Source: Sphingomonadaceae bacterium
Lineage (GTDB): Bacteria > Pseudomonadota > Alphaproteobacteria > Sphingomonadales > Sphingomonadaceae
Direction of reading: 5' to 3'
DNA length: 10,241 bases
Assembly (NCBI GenBank): GCA_019239785.1
Contig: JAFAZM010000301.1
Span: 1-10,241 of the forward strand
How positions within the stretch are numbered: the first letter of the stretch is position 1; the number at the start of each line of letters is the position of its first letter. A program made the position numbers and the translations under genes. The notes below the pieces were generated by a model that worked only from the letters and a program-made list of their open reading frames with translations, did not search any database and was not told the origin of the DNA. Below, one piece after another: positions 5,938-10,241 of this stretch.

Positions 5938-7650
5938 TCAGAGCGTCTTCAAATATTCCAGCAATGCGAGCTTGTCGGCATCGCTGAGGTTCGTGCCGAA
6001 ATCGTGGCCGCATCGGCTGTTGCCCGATGCCAGGTCGTCGCATCCGGTCGTCGTTCGCAGGTACGTCGAAGCGCCCTGGTCGCGGGCGAGGCCGACCAGC
6101 GCGGTGTCGTAATTGCGGCCGAGACGGAAGGACGCCGGCCGGTCCTCCGGCCGCCTCAGCAGGTCGGCCAGGGTCGGCACCGAGCCGTTGTGCAGATAGG
6201 GCGCGGCCGCCCAGATGCCCTGCAGCACGCGCGATTCATATTTGTGCGGCCCCGCCTGCTGGCCGCAGAGCCGGGTGCCCTGCAGCGCGAAGCTGCCGAC
6301 CGCCTGCTGCGCGACGGGCGGAAGCGGCATCGCCGAGTTTACATAGAGATAAGGGGACAGGGTGGTGGAATTCTGGACGATCGAGCCGATCACCGACATC
6401 GCCAGCAGGTCGAAGGCCTTGGCTTGCGCGCCCATGGGCTGGAGGAACGGGAGGTGCGCGCCCTGCAGCACGCCGGTTTGCGCGGTCCGGTTGAGGATCG
6501 CATATTCGGCCGTATCGGTGTTGGTGTCGCAAAGCGGAGTCGCCCAGGTCGGGTTGAGGCGCGGGGGAATCAGGGTGGGGCGGAAGGGGCCCGGCCTGAT
6601 GCCGTGACAGCTGACGCAGCCGCCGTCCTGCCAGTTCGGGCGGTTGAAAATCTCCCTGCCGCGCGCTGCGAGCGCACGATCGATGCGCCACGGCCATTGC
6701 GGAGGGCCGATCATCCTCACCAGGGTTTCGAGCCGGCCCAGCCCGGTCCATTGGGCCGAATTGTCGGTCAGGAAATCGACATGATCGGCCTGCCGGCGCG
6801 GCCGGTAGACGCCGAACACGCCATAGACCTCGCCGAGATTGCGGATAAGCCCGAAGAAGTCGTTGCCGTTCGTGGAGAAGCCGGGCCACTGCGTCAGATC
6901 CTGCCGCGGCGCATTCCAGAGGAAGGGATATCGAACCGGCGCGATCGCGGGCTGGATGTTGTCGTCGATCATGTAGGAGGGCGGCGGGCCGAGGTCCATT
7001 CCGGTCAGGCGATTGAAGATCATGCTGACCGCATCGAGCCGGCCGAGGCCCCACGGATTGTTCGCCGGCAAGGCGCGGCTGACCAGCGCATGCTCGCGGC
7101 GGTACCAGGCGGCGACCTCGTCCCTCAGGTCCGGCCCCGCGCCGGGCACCTGGGCGGCGAAGGCGGCGAAAGACGCATCGTCCGCCAGGACGCGCCCGAC
7201 CGCGGCGTCGAGGTCGGTCAGGAAGGCCTGGAAGTCGGTGAACGCCGGACCGCCGTCGATCCGATATTCGGTGCCGCCGACCACGATCTGGCGGGTATGG
7301 CATGCGGAGCAGTTCATCGCCGCATATTGGTTCCCGGCCGCTCCCGCCGCCATGAAGCCGATCGGCAAGTTGAAGCGGCCGTTGGGATTGGGGAGATAGC
7401 CGTAGCGGGCGAGGCCGTCCTGGAGGAAGGGCGCTCCGTCAGCGGTCTTCAACGCCCGCAGCCAGGCCAGCCGGATGATCCGGGAGCCCTGGTCGCGGCC
7501 GTAGAAATCGGCCCGCGCGGCGGCCGTCCAGGCATTGCCCTGGTTGAGGTAGACGGGGTTCGGCGTCGCCAGCGAAACGCCGGCGATCGAAAGTCCGAGC
7601 CCTGCCGCCAGAGCAAGCCTGGCGACAAGACGACCGAGACCTGTGCGCAT
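5938..7650 (-). CDS. Exported diheme c-type cytochrome, RoxA-like / MauG-peroxidase superfamily
   Basis: The 570-residue protein begins with a signal peptide (residues 1 to about 29, ending GVSLA) and is expected in the periplasm or outside the cell. It has two covalent haem sites, CSACH (114-118) and CVSCH (345-349). Other family marks are YESRVLQGIWAAAPYLHNGS, with H487, and a C-terminal GHDFG, with H549, followed by LSDADKLALLEYLKTL. In the rubber oxygenase RoxA the matching C-terminal histidine is, as I recall, the second axial ligand of one haem. The superfamily includes rubber oxygenases, MauG and bacterial cytochrome c peroxidases, so the reaction could be dioxygen- or peroxide-driven oxidation. 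The protein is shorter than RoxA (about 680 residues), and the substrate cannot be assigned. Extra cysteines occur at 374, 462, 537 and 547. The ATG at 7648-7650 has a G-rich stretch seven to thirteen bases upstream. The gene is monocistronic as far as seen. Confidence 0.85.
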   Translation of the reverse strand: MRTGLGRLVARLALAAGLGLSIAGVSLATPNPVYLNQGNAWTAAARADFYGRDQGSRIIRLAWLRALKTADGAPFLQDGLARYGYLPNPNGRFNLPIGFMAAGAAGNQYAAMNCSACHTRQIVVGGTEYRIDGGPAFTDFQAFLTDLDAAVGRVLADDASFAAFAAQVPGAGPDLRDEVAAWYRREHALVSRALPANNPWGLGRLDAVSMIFNRLTGMDLGPPPSYMIDDNIQPAIAPVRYPFLWNAPRQDLTQWPGFSTNGNDFFGLIRNLGEVYGVFGVYRPRRQADHVDFLTDNSAQWTGLGRLETLVRMIGPPQWPWRIDRALAARGREIFNRPNWQDGGCVSCHGIRPGPFRPTLIPPRLNPTWATPLCDTNTDTAEYAILNRTAQTGVLQGAHLPFLQPMGAQAKAFDLLAMSVIGSIVQNSTTLSPYLYVNSAMPLPPVAQQAVGSFALQGTRLCGQQAGPHKYESRVLQGIWAAAPYLHNGSVPTLADLLRRPEDRPASFRLGRNYDTALVGLARDQGASTYLRTTTGCDDLASGNSRCGHDFGTNLSDADKLALLEYLKTL

Positions 7651-8130
7651 GATCAGCCCCCCCGATAAGAAGGGCCGCCTGCGGCTCGTCTGTCAGCGCG
7701 GAAATTGCATGGACCGCGTCACCATCGGCAAGCCGTAAAGCGCACCCTCTCCACTACGATCCAAGTATCACGGCAATAAACGTCCAGCAAGGTTCGACGC
7801 TGCATCTTGGCAAGCTTGGATGGCCGGGCCTTTTTGCTGGGGCATCAAGCGAAGACGTCATTCCGACGAAAGGCCGACATCTGAGGGAGGCCCGCCGAGA
7901 CTTCCTGCCCCTAGACGCCGCCGGAGTCTTTTCCCGAGCGCTGCCGCAGGCGGGATCGAAGGCCGGGACGACGCGGCCCGCAATTTTCTACTTTCCTCTA
8001 CTTTAGAAAACTCGCCCCCTCTCGGGGCTTCGTTCATCCTGGCCGGTCGCGGCCGGTGCGGCTGTCTCTAAAATAGAGGAAACGGACGAGAAACTCGGCG
8101 CCATCTATTTTTCCGGAAAGAGATGCGGTG
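7651..8130. other. Intergenic region between glnD and the diheme cytochrome gene
   Basis: This 480-bp spacer follows the glnD stop and leads into the cytochrome gene, both on the minus strand. It contains the AT-rich inverted repeat at 7992-8082. The cytochrome promoter should lie at about 7670-7800, but I saw only weak boxes there (TTGCTG and TACTTG, 17 bases apart on the minus strand) and do not call them. Short frames here have no recognisable content. No RNA gene was recognised. Confidence 0.55.
7992..8082. repeat. AT-rich inverted repeat flanking a 59-bp GC-rich core
   Basis: TTTCCTCTACTTTAGA (7992-8007) and TCTAAAATAGAGGAAA (8067-8082) are inverted copies matching at 15 of 16 positions, in a region otherwise rich in G and C. 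Each arm contains its own small dyad, TCTA-N3-TAGA; the right one extends to CTCTA-AAA-TAGAG (8066-8078). The left arm is also preceded by a direct repeat: TCTACTTT at 7987-7994 and again at 7997-8004. The core holds small GC hairpins (GCCCC with GGGGC; GGCCG with CGGCC). It could be a short mobile-element relic, a pair of regulator sites, or a structure in the glnD 3' RNA. Confidence 0.7.
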
Positions 8131-10241
8131 TCAGGCGGCCTTTCGCCCCGCGCCGGACTCGCCGGTCGCGGCCTTGAGCAGGGCCGCCTCGATCGCCTTG
8201 AGCTGCGCCGGCGCCTCGATCTTCGCCCCATCGAGGTCGGTCAGGTAGAAGACGTCGACGGCGCGCTCGCCATGGGTGGCGACATGGGCGCTGCGGATGA
8301 TCGTCTTGGCCTGGTAGAGGGCGCGGGCCAGCTCGAACAGCAAAGCGGCGCGGTCGCGGGCATTGACCTCGACCACGGTGTACCGGCTCGAGGCATTGTT
8401 GTCGACGAAGGCCGCCGGCTGCACCTTGAAGGCCTCGGCGCGGCGCAGTGGCAGCGCCCGCGCCGAGAGCCGGTCGGCCGAAGGCTCCGCGCCGGCGAGC
8501 GCGTCCATGACCGCCGCTTCGAGCCGCTTCAGCTGGTGCGGCTCGGCGATCGCGCCGCCGCTCGCGCCCTGGACCAGGAAATTGTCGAGCGCCATGTCGT
8601 CGCTGGTGGTGTGGATGCGGGCGTCGATGATGTTGCCGCCGGCCAGGCTGATCGCGCCGGCGAGCCGGTAGAACAGGCCCGGGCGGTCCCTGGTGTAGAT
8701 GCTGACCAGAGTGGCGCCGCGCTCCGGCCGGAGATTGAGCTCGACCGGCTTGGCGCCGTCAGGGTCGCGGTCCACTCGGTCGACGAGGCGTGCATTGCTT
8801 TCCAGCACCTCGGCCGGCTCGGCCAGCCAGTAGGAATCGGAGAGCCGGAACAGGTGAGCGGCGAAGCGGCTCGCGCCCCAGCCCAGCGCGGAGAAAAGGG
8901 CATCCTGCGTCGCCGCGATCCTTTCCTTGCGGCCGCTCTGCTTGTGGCCCAGCCGGAGCTTCTCCTCGGCCGCCTCGAACAAAGAGAGCAGCAGCTGGCC
9001 CTTCCAGCTGTTCCAGGTGCCGGGGCCGACCGCGGTGATGTCCACCACGGTGAGCAGGTAGAGGAGCCGCAGCCGCTCCAGGCTCTGCACCTCGTCGGTG
9101 AAGTCCTGGATCGTCTTGGGATCGGCGATGTCGCGCCGCTGCGAGGTGATCGACATCAAGAGGTGCTGGCGGACCAGCCACGCCACCGTCTCGGTCTCGG
9201 CGCCGGTCAGGCCGAGCCGCGGGCAGAGCGCCATCGCGACCTCCGCGCCCAATTTGCTGTGGTCGCCGCCGCGGCCCTTGGCGATGTCGTGCAGCAGCAC
9301 CGCGGCATAGAGGGTGCGGCGCGAGGCGATCTGCTTGAACAAGGCGGTGGCGAGCGGATGCTCCTCCTTCAGCAGGCCGCGCTCGATCCTGGAGAGCAGG
9401 CCGATCGCCCGGATCGAATGCTCGTCGACCGTATAGTGATGATACATGTCGAACTGCATCTGGGCGACGACGCGGCCGAAGTCGGGGACGAAGCGGCCGA
9501 ACACGCCGGCCTCGTTCATCCACCTCAGCACCGTCTCCGGATCGCGGGGGCTGGTCAGCACGTCGAGGAACAAGGCATTGGCGCGCGGATCGGCGCGGAC
9601 CTCGGCGTCGATCAATTTGGCGCAGCGGCCGGCGGCGCGCATCGCCAGCGGGTGGATTTCGAGCCCGTGCGCGTCGGCGAGCGCGAACATCTGAATCAGC
9701 CGCACCGGGTCCTGGGCGAAGAACGCCTCGTCTGGGACGGCGAGCCGGCCGCGGTCGAGCATGAAGCCTTCGAGCTTGCCCGGCCGGCGGCGGAAGGCGG
9801 GCAGCCCGATCCGCCGCCCGCGCCGCGCGAATTTCTCGTCGAGATGGGCGAGGAAGATGCCGGTGAGGTCGCCGACCATCTTCGCGTGCAGGAAATAATG
9901 GCGCATGAAGCGCTCGACCGCCGAGGCGCCGGCGCGGTCGGCATAATTCATCCGGGCCGCGATCTCGCGCTGATAGTCGAAGGTCAGGCGTTCCTCGGCG
10001 CGGCCGGCGACGAGGTGGAGGTGGCAGCGCACCGCCCACAGGAAACGCTCGGCGCGGTGGAACTGGCGCAGCTCCTCCGCGGAGAGCAAGCCGACCGCGA
10101 CCAGCCCGTTCACGTCGTGCAGCCGATAGGCATATTTGCCGATCCAGAACAGCGCGTGGAGATCGCGCAGGCCGCCTTTGCCTTCCTTCACGTTGGGCTC
10201 GACGACGTAGCGGCTGTCGCCCATCCTCTTGTGCCGCGCCA
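8131..10241 (-). CDS. glnD: PII uridylyltransferase / uridylyl-removing enzyme (partial, 5' end missing)
   Basis: GlnD is the cytoplasmic nitrogen sensor. It adds UMP to PII proteins when glutamine is low and removes it when glutamine is high. The window shows 702 residues and the TGA stop (8131-8133). The frame runs off the right edge, so roughly 200 N-terminal residues, including the main nucleotidyltransferase motif, are outside. Visible from the N-terminal side are GDSRYVVEPNVKEGKGGLRD, which is highly conserved in GlnD, and a helical region. An HD phosphohydrolase domain follows, with HHYTVDEHS and LLHDIAKGRGGDHS (H317-D318, counted from the window edge), responsible for UMP removal. Two C-terminal ACT domains sense glutamine, with TRDRPGLFYRLA at about 517-528 and ARDRAALLFELA at about 628-639. 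The key residues seen are intact. The ATG at 10222-10224 is internal, because the upstream codons (ARHKR) continue the conserved sequence. Confidence 0.97.
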   Translation of the reverse strand, partial: ARHKRMGDSRYVVEPNVKEGKGGLRDLHALFWIGKYAYRLHDVNGLVAVGLLSAEELRQFHRAERFLWAVRCHLHLVAGRAEERLTFDYQREIAARMNYADRAGASAVERFMRHYFLHAKMVGDLTGIFLAHLDEKFARRGRRIGLPAFRRRPGKLEGFMLDRGRLAVPDEAFFAQDPVRLIQMFALADAHGLEIHPLAMRAAGRCAKLIDAEVRADPRANALFLDVLTSPRDPETVLRWMNEAGVFGRFVPDFGRVVAQMQFDMYHHYTVDEHSIRAIGLLSRIERGLLKEEHPLATALFKQIASRRTLYAAVLLHDIAKGRGGDHSKLGAEVAMALCPRLGLTGAETETVAWLVRQHLLMSITSQRRDIADPKTIQDFTDEVQSLERLRLLYLLTVVDITAVGPGTWNSWKGQLLLSLFEAAEEKLRLGHKQSGRKERIAATQDALFSALGWGASRFAAHLFRLSDSYWLAEPAEVLESNARLVDRVDRDPDGAKPVELNLRPERGATLVSIYTRDRPGLFYRLAGAISLAGGNIIDARIHTTSDDMALDNFLVQGASGGAIAEPHQLKRLEAAVMDALAGAEPSADRLSARALPLRRAEAFKVQPAAFVDNNASSRYTVVEVNARDRAALLFELARALYQAKTIIRSAHVATHGERAVDVFYLTDLDGAKIEAPAQLKAIEAALLKAATGESGAGRKAA

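Noticed and set aside
5893..7668. Open frame of 591 codons on the plus strand opposite the diheme cytochrome gene
   Set aside because: It is an arginine-, glutamate- and glutamine-rich shadow with no motif. The minus strand has a signal peptide and two haem sites.
7826..7839. GGGCCTTTTTGCTG, identical to the end of the receptor terminator at 5664-5677
   Set aside because: The bases before the T run at 7831 cannot form a stem with a usable loop, and no plus-strand gene precedes it. The 14-base match is most likely chance or a relic.
10222..10224. ATG as the start of glnD
   Set aside because: Codons upstream to the window edge continue the conserved GlnD sequence, and the N-terminal catalytic domain would be missing.

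Overview
The window is about 10 kb of GC-rich chromosomal DNA. It most resembles an alphaproteobacterium of the Sphingomonadales. The reasons are the wording of the ThrS, IF-3 and GlnD proteins, a large TonB-dependent receptor, and intergenic palindromes of the type scattered through sphingomonad genomes. This placement comes from remembered family resemblance, not from a search.

Left part (1-2363): the last 61 codons of thrS (threonyl-tRNA synthetase) run rightward into the window. They are followed by a convergent gene on the minus strand (251-1690) for a multi-pass membrane protein of the GT-C glycosyltransferase type (GT39/PMT-like). infC (translation initiation factor IF-3) follows on the plus strand. 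The widespread thrS-infC pair is therefore present but split by an unrelated antisense gene. infC appears to start at a rare AUA codon (1821) behind a good Shine-Dalgarno sequence, which gives a 180-residue IF-3. rpmI-rplT do not follow.

Middle part (2364-7650): a 443-bp spacer with paired palindromes precedes a 938-residue TonB-dependent outer-membrane receptor (2807-5623, plus strand) that ends at a clear intrinsic terminator. A convergent minus-strand gene (5938-7650) encodes an exported diheme c-type cytochrome of the RoxA-like/MauG/cytochrome c peroxidase superfamily. The short space between these two ends holds a 116-bp composite inverted repeat and a second, perfect palindrome.

Right part (7651-10241): a 480-bp non-coding spacer contains a 16-bp AT-rich inverted repeat (15 of 16 pairs) around a GC-rich core. 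It is followed by the 3' 702 codons of glnD (PII uridylyltransferase/uridylyl-removing enzyme) on the minus strand. The glnD 5' end lies outside the window.

The genes are mostly housekeeping (translation, nitrogen signalling) mixed with envelope functions (sugar transfer, outer-membrane uptake, periplasmic redox). They are separate transcription units, not one pathway. I found no CRISPR array, transposase, phage gene, tRNA or rRNA. No gene here makes a convincing new system. The most interesting items are the infC start codon, the cysteine-rich diheme cytochrome and the two large non-coding inverted repeats.
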